Origin: Psychromicrobium lacuslunae
GTDB taxonomy: Bacteria; Actinomycetota; Actinomycetes; Actinomycetales; Micrococcaceae
Length of the DNA stretch: 64,000 nucleotides
NCBI RefSeq assembly: GCF_000950575.1
Contig: NZ_CP011005.1
Location: forward strand, 2,914,001 to 2,978,000
Direction of reading: 5' to 3'
The notes below the pieces were generated by a model, which was not told the origin of the DNA, searched no databases, and was given only the letters and a program-made list of their open reading frames with translations. Shown piece after piece: positions 17,462 to 25,039 of this stretch (position 1 is the first letter of the stretch; the number at the start of each line of letters is the position of its first letter). A program made the translations under genes and the position numbers.

Positions 17462-18346
17462 TTAGCTGAAAGCTAGTGAATCCATCGAATGAACTTCGTT
17501 CACGTCGCTGCTGGTGATCCAGGACCACGGTGCGGTGAAGAAGCCGCCGTTACCCCAGCCGGTGCCCCAGCTGTTCTGCACGGTGACGCCATTGGCGTCG
17601 TAGCCTACAACGGTCACTTCATGACCCCAATCCAGGAGGGTTCCCTGTGACGGGTCGTAATAGGAATTACTGGAGTCAAGGCCCTCGAAGTTGCTTCGCC
17701 CCCGGAAGCCAATCGGCACCGGGTGACCTTGCGAGATGGCGGCCTTAATGCCGGCCTTGCGGTCAGCATTGGTCAGGTTGGTGAAGCTGCCCAGCTTGTA
17801 GTTCAGGGCATTTGCCTTCTGGCTAGCGGTTGGCAATGTCTGATAGTCATTGACGTCAGAGTTGTAGTGCGCCTTGGTATCAATGCCGCGTTCCTTCTCC
17901 ATTGGCAAAGCGATGGAAGCCCAGGTCCCCGAATCCTCGCCGTCATTGTATTCATCGACGATTTGCGAGTAGATGAAAATCGGAGCCATCGGGCCGCCCT
18001 GGGCGTTCGCTTCATTCATCAAGATGCCATAGCCTGCATATCCGGTGGCCCAGGTAACGCAGGAACCAATTCTGCCCTGATTGCCCGGGGTCACGGCGTA
18101 CTGCTTGAGCGAGTAGGACGTCGGAGCGGCAGCGAACTTCAGCTCAGCAGCTGGCTTCTTTGCCAGCTTGGCCTGATCTGCTGCGGCTGCCTTGAAATTG
18201 AAGCCGTGGCCATAGACCTCCACGGAGTGTGCTCCGCGCTGCACGAGAGCTGTTGTCGGTGCTGCTTGGGCAAGCCCTGCGCCCGATGCCAGAGTCAGCG
18301 CAGCAGTGACAACTGCGAGAGCGGAGAAAAACCTGTTTTTGTTCAT
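17462..18346 (-). CDS. Secreted papain-like (C1 family) cysteine peptidase, paralogue 1
   Basis: 294 residues from ATG at 18346; this start gives a clean Sec signal peptide (basic MNKNR, hydrophobic core, cleavage near AQA-AP) and has AGGGAG upstream. A pro-region of about 60 residues follows. Catalytic residues fit clan CA: Gln90 and Cys96 in NQGRIGSCVTWA, His242 in WGHEVTVVGYD, and Asn258 in VQNSWGTGWG. The exported enzyme should cleave proteins. It is a close paralogue of the gene at 18863 and shares its 5' UTR, so a tandem duplication is likely. It may supply peptides to the downstream hydroxyproline and prolyl peptidase genes. Confidence 0.88.
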   Translation of the reverse strand: MNKNRFFSALAVVTAALTLASGAGLAQAAPTTALVQRGAHSVEVYGHGFNFKAAAADQAKLAKKPAAELKFAAAPTSYSLKQYAVTPGNQGRIGSCVTWATGYAGYGILMNEANAQGGPMAPIFIYSQIVDEYNDGEDSGTWASIALPMEKERGIDTKAHYNSDVNDYQTLPTASQKANALNYKLGSFTNLTNADRKAGIKAAISQGHPVPIGFRGRSNFEGLDSSNSYYDPSQGTLLDWGHEVTVVGYDANGVTVQNSWGTGWGNGGFFTAPWSWITSSDVNEVHSMDSLAFS

Positions 18347-18354
18347 AGTGAAAT

Positions 18355-18403
18355 TAACTCCCTTGTTAATAACAGATGATTCCGAGTGGAACCTCCAGGA
18401 GCG
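18355..18403 (-). promoter_or_regulatory. Conserved structured 5' UTR of peptidase paralogue 1
   Basis: On the minus strand this leader shares a block of 30 identical bases with the leader of the second peptidase. The block can form two small hairpins (GAG-TTACG-CTC and TTCC-ACTC-GGAA). Next to the start, ATTAAC and GTTAAT pair and display the ribosome site in the loop, in both copies. It matches no riboswitch class I recognise. Confidence 0.5.
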
Positions 18404-18792
18404 TAACTCCGCAGTCTGAAAGTTCAATATGAATAATCTGGTAACTCGCCGCATGAAGGTGAAATTGCACAGACTGTTACTTTTGAGTAGCAAATTCTGA
18501 CAGTCGAGTGGCGAAGTTTTGCATTGCTAAGCGTCTGCTCCAGGCCCGAAGTTACGGGGTCTCGGGGGCTAGTTGCCATTCTGGTGCGCTGGGTGGTGTT
18601 CGCAAGATAGTCGGTAGCTGACGCATTGCGGCCAGCCGAGACTTGCTTATATAGCAGCGAAAGAGCCGACAGGGAGTGAATTATGAAGAATTGTTGCGCG
18701 AGTTGCCGATTCACTGGAATTGCGAGGAATTATGCCGATAAGGGCGAACCTATTAAACCTAACTTCAGTGTGGCACCCGCTGGGACTTAAGT
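18404..18792. other. Upstream region of peptidase paralogue 1
   Basis: No supportable gene. It should hold the promoter for the gene at 17462. GTGAAATTGCAC at 18459-18470 (GTGCAATTTCAC in the direction of the gene) recurs upstream of the second peptidase and nearly matches a site before the proline iminopeptidase. The part beyond 18500 shows nothing further. Confidence 0.5.
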
Positions 18793-18834
18793 CAGCCCTG
18801 CCGGTGCTCTGGGTTGAGAGCACCGGCAGGGCTG
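18793..18834 (-). terminator. Hairpin downstream of peptidase paralogue 2
   Basis: A perfect 18-base-pair GC-rich stem (18793-18810 with 18817-18834) with a six-base loop lies 28 bases after the stop of the gene at 18863. It lacks a T-run on the minus strand but should separate the two peptidase units. Confidence 0.7.
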
Positions 18835-18862
18835 CTTACTACTGTTTACTTAAGGACCTTTC

Positions 18863-19753
18863 TTAGCTGAGCGCCAAGGTGTTCATTGAGTTGACCTCAT
18901 CGACGTCGCTGCCGGTGATCCAGGACCACGGTGCGGTGAAGAAGCCGCCGTCACCCCAGCCGGTGCCCCAGCTGTTCTGCACGGTGACGCCGTTGGCGTC
19001 GTAGCCGATAACGGTCACTTCGTGACCCCAGCCGGCTAACTCGCCCTCGGAGGGATCGTAGTAGGAGTTATCCGAATCTAGGCCATCGAAGTTATCGCGG
19101 CCCGAGAAGCCAATGGCCACCGGGTGCCCCTGGGAGATAGCAGCCTTGATGCCAGCCTTGCGGTCAGAGTTAGTCAGGTCGGTGTAGCTGCCGAGCTTGT
19201 AGTGCAGGGCATTGGCCTTCTGTGCCGCGGTCGGCAGGGTCTTGTAGTTGGTAGTGCCCTGAGTGTAGTCAGACTGGGTATCGATACCGCGTTCCTTCTC
19301 CATCTTCAGCGCTATGGCGGCGTAGGTACCGTTATCCTGGCCGTTGTTGTATTCCTTAACGATCTGGGAGTAGATGAACATCGGGGCCATCGGGGCGCCT
19401 TTTGCCTTAGCTTCATTCATCAGAATGCCGTAGCCGGTGTAGCCGGTGGCCCAGGTGACGCAAGAGCCGACAGGTCCTTGATCGCCGGGAGAAAGGGTGT
19501 ACTGCTTGAGCGAATATGATGCCGGTGCTGCCGCGAATTTGAGTTCCGGCGCTGGCTTGTTGGCGTGAGCCTTCTTTGCAGCCTGGACATCAAAGCCATG
19601 ACCATGGATCTTGCCCGCGGAGTCGATGCTGTGCTGGGTGCTGGGCTGAATAGCTGGTGCGGTGGTGGCTGCCTGAGCCAGGCCCGCCCCCGAGGCCAAA
19701 GCCAGCGCGGTGGTGGCAACGGCGAGGGTAGAGAAGAAACTACGTCGTTTCAT
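18863..19753 (-). CDS. Secreted papain-like (C1 family) cysteine peptidase, paralogue 2
   Basis: 296 residues with a signal peptide (MKRRSFFSTL core, cleavage near AQA-AT), a pro-region and the clan CA residues Gln92 and Cys98 (DQGPVGSCVTWA), His244 (WGHEVTVIGYD) and Asn260 (VQNSWGTGWG). It is highly similar to the gene at 17462 along the whole mature domain; the pro-region differs most. Ribosome site AAAGGAG is displayed in a small hairpin. The pair probably arose by duplication and may differ in specificity or timing. Confidence 0.88.
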   Translation of the reverse strand: MKRRSFFSTLAVATTALALASGAGLAQAATTAPAIQPSTQHSIDSAGKIHGHGFDVQAAKKAHANKPAPELKFAAAPASYSLKQYTLSPGDQGPVGSCVTWATGYTGYGILMNEAKAKGAPMAPMFIYSQIVKEYNNGQDNGTYAAIALKMEKERGIDTQSDYTQGTTNYKTLPTAAQKANALHYKLGSYTDLTNSDRKAGIKAAISQGHPVAIGFSGRDNFDGLDSDNSYYDPSEGELAGWGHEVTVIGYDANGVTVQNSWGTGWGDGGFFTAPWSWITGSDVDEVNSMNTLALS

Positions 19754-19761
19754 AGTGAAAT

Positions 19762-19815
19762 TAACTCCTTTGTTAATAACGGTAGGTTCCGAGTGGAACC
19801 TCCAGGAGCGTAACT
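19762..19815 (-). promoter_or_regulatory. Conserved structured 5' UTR of peptidase paralogue 2
   Basis: It carries the same 30-base block and the same ATTAAC/GTTAAT stem around the ribosome site as the leader at 18355, while the flanking sequence has diverged. Further upstream, GTGAAATTGCAC at 19886-19897 is followed in the gene direction by a TATAAA that could be its -10. Confidence 0.5.
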
Positions 19816-19909
19816 CTGCAGGCTGGGAGTTTCTCAGGAATAATCTGGCAATTCACCTGAAACAGTCTAAGGGAATTTATATTGGGTGAAATTGCACCTC
19901 CATAAGGGT

Positions 19910-20110
19910 TTATTTCCGCCGATTTGGGCGCCGGAACCGCTGGCTGTCGATGCTGCGATCGAAGCCACTTCGCCCGTTGTTATTGGGGTGGTGGGTGGCC
20001 ATCGCTTTGCCGAGGAAGCTTCCCTGAGGGTTCGGGGCAAGTGAGATGACGTCTGGGGAGGGGGGTCCGGGAAGGTCAGTCAAGTTGATTGAGATAGGTA
20101 CTTCATTCAT
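19910..20110 (-). CDS. Possible small protein of 66 residues (doubtful)
   Basis: An open frame from ATG at 20110 gives a proline-rich peptide (LPGPPSPDVISLAPNPQGSF) with a basic tail ending RRPNRRK. It lies in the 709-base gap between the second peptidase and the pore-forming-like gene. No proper ribosome site precedes it, and I recognise no family. It could be a precursor-like peptide or chance. Confidence 0.2.
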   Translation of the reverse strand: MNEVPISINLTDLPGPPSPDVISLAPNPQGSFLGKAMATHHPNNNGRSGFDRSIDSQRFRRPNRRK

Positions 20111-20290
20111 TCTTTCGATATTTCTAGAGGTGAATTAAGATCGGTCCGGAAAATGCGAATTTGCCGAATGGGTCCTGCATGAATTACGGCGTTATTGAAC
20201 TATTTGAGGAATCGGTTGACTCTTTCCGCTTGACGAACGGTAGGTCGTCCGCCAGGAGGGCACGTCGCAGGCCCGCGAAGTTCTCTCGTT
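20111..20290. other. Intergenic stretch upstream of the pore-forming-like gene
   Basis: Nothing that I can support as a gene. It is more AT-rich at its left end. The palindromic sites begin at 20291. Confidence 0.4.
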
Positions 20291-20435
20291 TAGTGAGATC
20301 ATCGCGCTACAGCGAGCTCACTAGGTGAATCGGTTCACGTTCCTCGACCGTAGGGTGACCGCTGTCGTTAAGAAGTCACCTCTTGTCGGGAAGGCGCTTT
20401 TTTGTAAAACTTGATCAAGTGATCAACTTTTACAA
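20291..20435. promoter_or_regulatory. Three palindromic sites upstream of the pore-forming-like gene
   Basis: First, TAGTGAG/CTCACTA (20291-20297 with 20317-20323). Second, GTGAATCGGTTCAC at 20325-20338, which has the central CG and TGAA/TTCA half-sites typical of LacI-family operators. Third, 16-base arms TTGTAAAACTTGATCA and its near complement (20402-20417 with 20420-20435, one mismatch, two-base centre). The gene starts 28 bases after the last. This density of operator-like repeats points to tight control, but no regulator gene lies nearby. Confidence 0.6.
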
Positions 20436-20462
20436 AACGTTATCTTCTCGAGAGGAAAACCA

Positions 20463-21083
20463 GTGAAATCAATAAAATCGCGAGCCGGAGCTTCGGCTTT
20501 GGCTCTGGTCTTGGCCGCGCCAGCGTTGGGGCTTATTGGCGCAAATACTGCTCAGGCTGCCTCCTATGTTAACTGTGGAGATGTGAACTGGAGTGACGCC
20601 TCCGGCTGGGAGCCGATTGGCTCGCAGGGCGCACTAAAGCAAGATAAGTTTGCCTACACGCTCTACAACGCCACTCCGACCTTCAATGTCAGCGATTCTC
20701 GTATCGCCCAGAACAACACGATGCAGGACATTAACACGACCTTCACTTCATCTCAGTCCAAAACCTTCACGCTCTCGGTTTCCGCCAGCGTCTCGGCAAG
20801 CTTTTTGAAGTTCCTCTCGGCTTCGGTAAGTGCCACCATCACTAACTCCACAACAACGCAGATCGGGGTCTCGGTCACTACTGCGGTGCCGGCTGGAAAG
20901 ACCGTTCAGGGTGACTATGGTGTTCAGGCGTATAACATCAACGCCGCCGGCGTGAAATACACCCGAATCTGGCCAAAGGGTGCTGTTGGTGCGAACAGCT
21001 ATCAGTGCCAGAAGGAAGATATCGCGCTCAATAATGTCAACGCTCCGACTAATGTCGAGGGCTGGAAAGTCACGGTTCAATAG
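20463..21083 (+). CDS. Secreted protein resembling an aerolysin-type beta pore-forming module
   Basis: 206 residues from GTG at 20463 with GAGAGG upstream. A Sec signal peptide ends near AQA-ASY; the mature part has two cysteines (NCGDVNW and SYQCQKED). Residues ~95-165 are rich in alternating Ser/Thr and small hydrophobics (KTFTLSVSASVSASF, then FLSASVSATITNSTTTQIGV) and are followed by TAVPAGKTVQGDYGV. A long amphipathic Ser/Thr hairpin with a hydrophobic tip, then a PxGK turn, is the pattern of aerolysin/ETX-MTX2 transmembrane hairpins. The assignment is by pattern only; no receptor-binding domain is attached. A structural or adhesive beta protein is the alternative. Confidence 0.6.
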   Translation: MKSIKSRAGASALALVLAAPALGLIGANTAQAASYVNCGDVNWSDASGWEPIGSQGALKQDKFAYTLYNATPTFNVSDSRIAQNNTMQDINTTFTSSQSKTFTLSVSASVSASFLKFLSASVSATITNSTTTQIGVSVTTAVPAGKTVQGDYGVQAYNINAAGVKYTRIWPKGAVGANSYQCQKEDIALNNVNAPTNVEGWKVTVQ

Positions 21084-21202
21084 TTACGATGCAATAAGCC
21101 AGGATCACTCAACGGGCCCTTGTCCACTGGCTGCGGCCTAGGTTTAGGGTTCGACTGTGAGCCCAGCGTCTCCCGCCGGACATAATGTCGGTGGCTAGCG
21201 AA

Positions 21203-21355
21203 TTAGCGCGATGCGGGCGGGCGGTGCCCCGATTGGCGAGGCGCCGCCCGCCCACGTCCAGCAATCATTAAGCAAAACTGAAGCACTATCCAGAAAATCA
21301 GTGTCATTGCAATTGCACCAATCTCTGAGTCGATGTATTCTGTGATGGTGGCCAC
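21203..21355 (-). CDS. Putative small membrane protein, 50 residues
   Basis: GTG at 21355 has GAGGAG six to seven bases upstream and opens a frame beginning ATITEYIDSEIGAIA and continuing into a hydrophobic helix (MTLIFWIVLQFCLMIAG), then a basic Arg/Pro tail. One membrane span with a basic end fits a small inner-membrane protein. The GC-rich hairpin at 21215-21253 lies within the 3' end of the frame. No family recognised; it is divergent from the hydroxyproline operon. Confidence 0.45.
   Translation of the reverse strand: MATITEYIDSEIGAIAMTLIFWIVLQFCLMIAGRGRAAPRQSGHRPPASR
21215..21253. terminator. GC-rich hairpin after the pore-forming-like gene
   Basis: A 14-base-pair stem (21215-21228 with 21240-21253, one G-T pair) with an 11-base loop. 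It could end transcription from the gene at 20463, but it lacks a T-run and overlaps the putative small gene on the other strand. Confidence 0.4.
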
Positions 21356-21486
21356 ATAGCTCTCCTCGGGTTTAGCTCCCTTCGGACGCTCTGATAGTCA
21401 CGCTTGGGCTTTGCGGGCCCTCGCGCCGTCGCTGAGGCGGTTATTTAGACGGTCAATCGCGTAATTGAGGAAGTAAAGAAGGAACT

Positions 21487-22401
21487 ATGACACAGCCACA
21501 AACAGAGCCCCAGCCCTGGCGCGGGGTTAACGTCGCCACCACTCTGCCGTTCAAGGATGACCTTTCCGTCGACTATGAAGCCTATGCGGACCACGTCCGG
21601 TTCCTAGCCTCCTCTGGTGTCGATGGGGTTGCCCCTAATGGTTCGCTCGGCGAATACCAAACCCTGACTCTTGAAGAACGTCATCGGGTGGTCGAAGTTG
21701 CGATTGAAGCGGCGCCCCAAGGTTTTAACGTGATTCCCGGAGTGGCTTCCTACGGCGCTCAGGAAAGCGTGCGGCTGACCGAGCACGCCGCCGAGGCTGG
21801 TGCGGCCGCGGTAATGCTGCTGCCACCGAATGCTTACCGGGCAGATGCCGAGTCCATTATTGATCACTACCGCCGGGTTGCTGCAGTTGGACTGCCGATT
21901 TTGGCTTACAACAACCCGATTGACACCAAGGTCGACCTTTCCCCTGAGATTCTCGCGCAGCTGCATCAGGAGGGACTTATCGTCTCGGTCAAGGAATTTT
22001 CCGGTGATGTGCGCCGAGCCTACGAAACCCGTGAGTACGCGCCTAATCTCGATGTGCTGATCGGCTCAGACGACGTCGTGCTCGAGCTGGGCATTGCCGG
22101 CGCGGTCGGCTGGATTGCCGGCTACACCAACGCGATTCCGGAGTCGACGGTGGAGCTCTACCGGCTCTCGACCTCCCAGGAGCCGGAGGATTGGAAGAAG
22201 GCGCTGACCATTTACCGCGATCTGCACCCGCTGCTGCGCTGGGATTCCAAAACTGAGTTCGTACAGGCTATAAAGCTTTCCCAGGACGTGACCGGACGCA
22301 AAGGCGGCATTACCCGTCCGCCGCGGCTTGAGTTGCCGGAGCCGATCAAGCAGCGGATCATTTCCGACACCGAAGCTGTGCTCTCCAAGGGCTACAAATA
22401 G
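21487..22401 (+). CDS. DapA-family pyrroline-4-hydroxy-2-carboxylate deaminase (probable)
   Basis: 304 residues of the dihydrodipicolinate synthase/N-acetylneuraminate lyase family. The Schiff-base lysine is Lys169 (VSVKEFSGD) and the partner tyrosine is Tyr141 (LAYNNP). Encoded directly with a proline-racemase-family epimerase, an amino-acid dehydrogenase and a semialdehyde dehydrogenase, it most likely deaminates 1-pyrroline-4-hydroxy-2-carboxylate to 2-oxoglutarate semialdehyde, rather than making lysine precursors. AAGGAA precedes the ATG. It is the first gene of a six-gene catabolic unit. Confidence 0.85.
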   Translation: MTQPQTEPQPWRGVNVATTLPFKDDLSVDYEAYADHVRFLASSGVDGVAPNGSLGEYQTLTLEERHRVVEVAIEAAPQGFNVIPGVASYGAQESVRLTEHAAEAGAAAVMLLPPNAYRADAESIIDHYRRVAAVGLPILAYNNPIDTKVDLSPEILAQLHQEGLIVSVKEFSGDVRRAYETREYAPNLDVLIGSDDVVLELGIAGAVGWIAGYTNAIPESTVELYRLSTSQEPEDWKKALTIYRDLHPLLRWDSKTEFVQAIKLSQDVTGRKGGITRPPRLELPEPIKQRIISDTEAVLSKGYK

Positions 22402-22512
22402 TCGCTCGGTGGCGCACGCTCCGATGGTGTGGCTGTCGTAGTTCTGGCAGCTAGCCCTTTAGTACCCGGTGTCTTAATCAGTTCAGCGTCTTAATCAGGA
22501 AGCGGGGCGGTC

Positions 22513-23520
22513 GTGCAGTTCACTGCGGAAAGCCGTTTTGAAACAGTGGAATCGCATACCGAAGGTATGCCTACCAGAGTGGTTGTCAACGGGGTAGGTG
22601 TACTCCCCGGTGAGACCATGGCCGAACGTCGCGAATGGTTCATGAAGCATGCTGATCAGCTGCGTACCTTCCTGATGTACGAGCCGCGCGGCCATGCGGC
22701 CATGAGCGGTGCCATTTTGCAACCGCCAACGCGGGATGACGCAGACTTCGGTGTGCTTTTTATTGAGGTTTCTGGCTGCTTGCCGATGTGTGGCCATGGC
22801 ACCATCGGGGTGGCCACGGTATTGCTGGAAACCGGTCTGGTTGAGGCGGTCGAGCCGGTCACCACGATCCGGCTAGACACCCCGGCCGGATTAGTGGTGG
22901 CCGAGGTGGCGGTATCCGGCAAGAAGGCCACCTCGGTGACCATCCGCAATGTGCCGTCCTTTGCTTATCAACTGGATGCACGGGTGAGCGTTCCTGGTCT
23001 TGGCGAGGTTAAGTATGATCTTGCTTTTGGCGGGAACTTCTACGCCATCGTTGAGCTTGAATCGCTCGGTCTGCCTTTCGACCGCGCTGCCAAGGATCAG
23101 CTATTAGCTGCCGGTCTGGACATTATGGCCGCCATTAATGAACAGAATCAGCCGGTGCATCCGCAACGGCCAGATATTGTCGGCTGCCATCACGTCTACC
23201 TGCAGGCGGCTGACTCCACAGCGCAGCATTCCCGGCACGCGATGGCCATTCACCCGGGTTGGTTCGACCGCTCCCCTTGTGGCACCGGCACCAGTGCCAG
23301 GATGGCGCAACTGCATGCCCGGGGCGAATTGCCGCTCAATCAGGAGTTTGTGAACGAGTCTTTCATCGGAACCCGTTTCATCGGGAAGCTGGTGGAAGAA
23401 ACCACCGTCGGTAGCTTTCCCGCGGTGCTGCCCACAGTCACCGGCCGGGCCTGGATTACCGGCACCGCCGAATACCGCCTCGATCCCAGTGATCCGTTTC
23501 CGGAAGGCTTCTTGCTTTAG
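22513..23520 (+). CDS. 4-hydroxyproline 2-epimerase (proline racemase family)
   Basis: 335 residues. Both catalytic cysteines are present: Cys93 in PMCGHGTIGVA and Cys256 in SPCGTGTSA. The second being Cys rather than Thr marks a racemase/epimerase, not a dehydratase. With the neighbouring genes it should convert trans-4-hydroxy-L-proline to cis-4-hydroxy-D-proline. The GTG start has a GGGGCGG stretch upstream; the gap of 111 bases to the previous gene contains no hairpin, so the genes may share a transcript. Confidence 0.9.
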   Translation: MQFTAESRFETVESHTEGMPTRVVVNGVGVLPGETMAERREWFMKHADQLRTFLMYEPRGHAAMSGAILQPPTRDDADFGVLFIEVSGCLPMCGHGTIGVATVLLETGLVEAVEPVTTIRLDTPAGLVVAEVAVSGKKATSVTIRNVPSFAYQLDARVSVPGLGEVKYDLAFGGNFYAIVELESLGLPFDRAAKDQLLAAGLDIMAAINEQNQPVHPQRPDIVGCHHVYLQAADSTAQHSRHAMAIHPGWFDRSPCGTGTSARMAQLHARGELPLNQEFVNESFIGTRFIGKLVEETTVGSFPAVLPTVTGRAWITGTAEYRLDPSDPFPEGFLL

Positions 23521-23558
23521 CGAGCAGCCAGGCTAGCGACAACGGAACGAGTAGCGAA

Positions 23559-24710
23559 ATGCGGAATGAAATGGATGATCTGGTGATTATCGGCGCCGGC
23601 ATAGTTGGCGCGGCCTGCGCCTATTATGCGGCCAAGGCTGGGTTGAGCGTGACAGTGATTGAGCAGGGCAGCATTGCCTCGGGTACCTCTAGTCGGGGCG
23701 AGGGGAATTTGCTGGTCTCCGATAAGGAAGCCGGTCCGGAACTCGACTTGGCCCTGTATTCGGAACGGATTTGGCGCACCGAATTGGCGGAATACGCCGA
23801 ACTCTGGGAATACGAGCCGAAGGGTGGTTTGGTAGTGGCTCGCAGCCAGCGCAGCCTCGCCACGCTTCACGATTTAGCCCAGGAGCAACGGCAGCAGGGT
23901 ATTGAGGTTGAGTTACTTGAGGGTGAGGCAGTCTTTAAGCGCGAGCCACATTTGAACCGCAGCATTGCCGGTGCGGCTTATTACCCCCAGGACGCCCAAG
24001 TGCAGCCAATCTTGGTCACCACGCATTTATTGCGGTTGGCTCGTGAGGCCGGTGCCAGGGTGTTCACGATGACCACCGTGACCGGTTTCTTGCGTTCCGC
24101 CGACAAGCTAACCGGGGTGCGCACCACTGCGGGTGACTTTGCTGCCGCTAACGTGATTAACGCCGCTGGCACGTGGGCTGCGCAGGTGGCCGAGCTGGCC
24201 GGGGTTCAGCTACCGGTACTGCCTCGGCGCGGCTTCGTGCTGGTCACCGAACCATTGCCGCCTACCGTGCGGCATAAGGTCTATGCTGCGGAGTACGTTG
24301 GCGATGTGGCTAGTTCGCAGGCTGCCTTGCAAACTTCCCCGGTCGTCGAAGGCACTCCCTCGGGCACCATCCTGATCGGTGCAAGTAGGGAGCGGGTTGG
24401 TTTTGACGATCGGCTCTCCGTGCCGGTGATCTCGGCGCTGGCCCGAAACGCCATTGAACTATTTCCGGTGTTGGGCTCGGTGATGGCGCTAAGAACATAC
24501 TGGGGATACCGTCCCTACTGCCCGGATCATCTACCGGTAATTGGAGCCGATTCTCGAGCCCCCGGGCTGTGGCATGCCTGCGGCCATGAGGGGGCGGGGA
24601 TAGGTCTTTCGGTGGGCACAGCTCGGTTGCTGGTGCAAGCTCTGCTCGGCATCAAGACAGATCTGGACCTCAGCCCGTTCGCAGTGGAGAGATTTGAGGA
24701 GCCGGCATGA
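23559..24710 (+). CDS. FAD-dependent D-hydroxyproline dehydrogenase, beta (DAO-like) subunit
   Basis: 383 residues with the Rossmann FAD motif VIIGAGIVGAACAYYAA at the start and the DAO-family C-terminal WHACGHEGAGIGLSVGTARLL. It resembles the catalytic subunit of HcnC/heterotrimeric amino-acid dehydrogenases and should oxidise cis-4-hydroxy-D-proline. ATG at 23559 or 23571 is possible. The next gene overlaps by four bases, tying it to the iron-sulfur subunit. Confidence 0.87.
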   Translation: MRNEMDDLVIIGAGIVGAACAYYAAKAGLSVTVIEQGSIASGTSSRGEGNLLVSDKEAGPELDLALYSERIWRTELAEYAELWEYEPKGGLVVARSQRSLATLHDLAQEQRQQGIEVELLEGEAVFKREPHLNRSIAGAAYYPQDAQVQPILVTTHLLRLAREAGARVFTMTTVTGFLRSADKLTGVRTTAGDFAAANVINAAGTWAAQVAELAGVQLPVLPRRGFVLVTEPLPPTVRHKVYAAEYVGDVASSQAALQTSPVVEGTPSGTILIGASRERVGFDDRLSVPVISALARNAIELFPVLGSVMALRTYWGYRPYCPDHLPVIGADSRAPGLWHACGHEGAGIGLSVGTARLLVQALLGIKTDLDLSPFAVERFEEPA

Positions 24711-25039
24711 CACTCAATTTCGATGGTCGGGAGATTCCTTTCAAACCCGGTGAGAGCGTTGCCGCGGCACTTTACCGCTCCGGGGTGAAATCTTGGCGGA
24801 TTACCCGGGAAAACGGCCGTCCTCGAGGCTTATTTTGCGGCATCGGGGTCTGCTTCGATTGTCTGATCACGGTGGATGGTGAACGAAATCAGCGGGCCTG
24901 CTTGGTTTCGGCACAAGAGGGCTTGACGCTTTCCAGCGATAGCAGCCTGACGGCCCAGACCAATTGCGCCCAGACCAATTCGACTCAACCCAATTCTGCT
25001 CAGCATGCTGAGCAGACCGAGTTCGAGGGGGAGCTTTAG
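24707..25039 (+). CDS. Small (2Fe-2S) subunit of the dehydrogenase, HcnA-like
   Basis: 110 residues. The plant-type ferredoxin fold shows FCGIGVCFDC and a later Cys in RACLV as iron-sulfur ligands. The reading frame continues into a repetitive tail (AQTNC, AQTNS, TQPNS, AQHAE, nt 24953-25012) absent from the usual family members. It overlaps its neighbours on both sides (ATGA, then TAGTG), indicating coupled translation of the heterotrimer. The electron acceptor is not encoded here. Confidence 0.87.
   Translation: MTLNFDGREIPFKPGESVAAALYRSGVKSWRITRENGRPRGLFCGIGVCFDCLITVDGERNQRACLVSAQEGLTLSSDSSLTAQTNCAQTNSTQPNSAQHAEQTEFEGEL

Noticed and set aside
17723-18379. 218-codon frame antisense to peptidase paralogue 1
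   Set aside because: A similar antisense frame opposite paralogue 2 mirrors the sense similarity; nothing supports coding.
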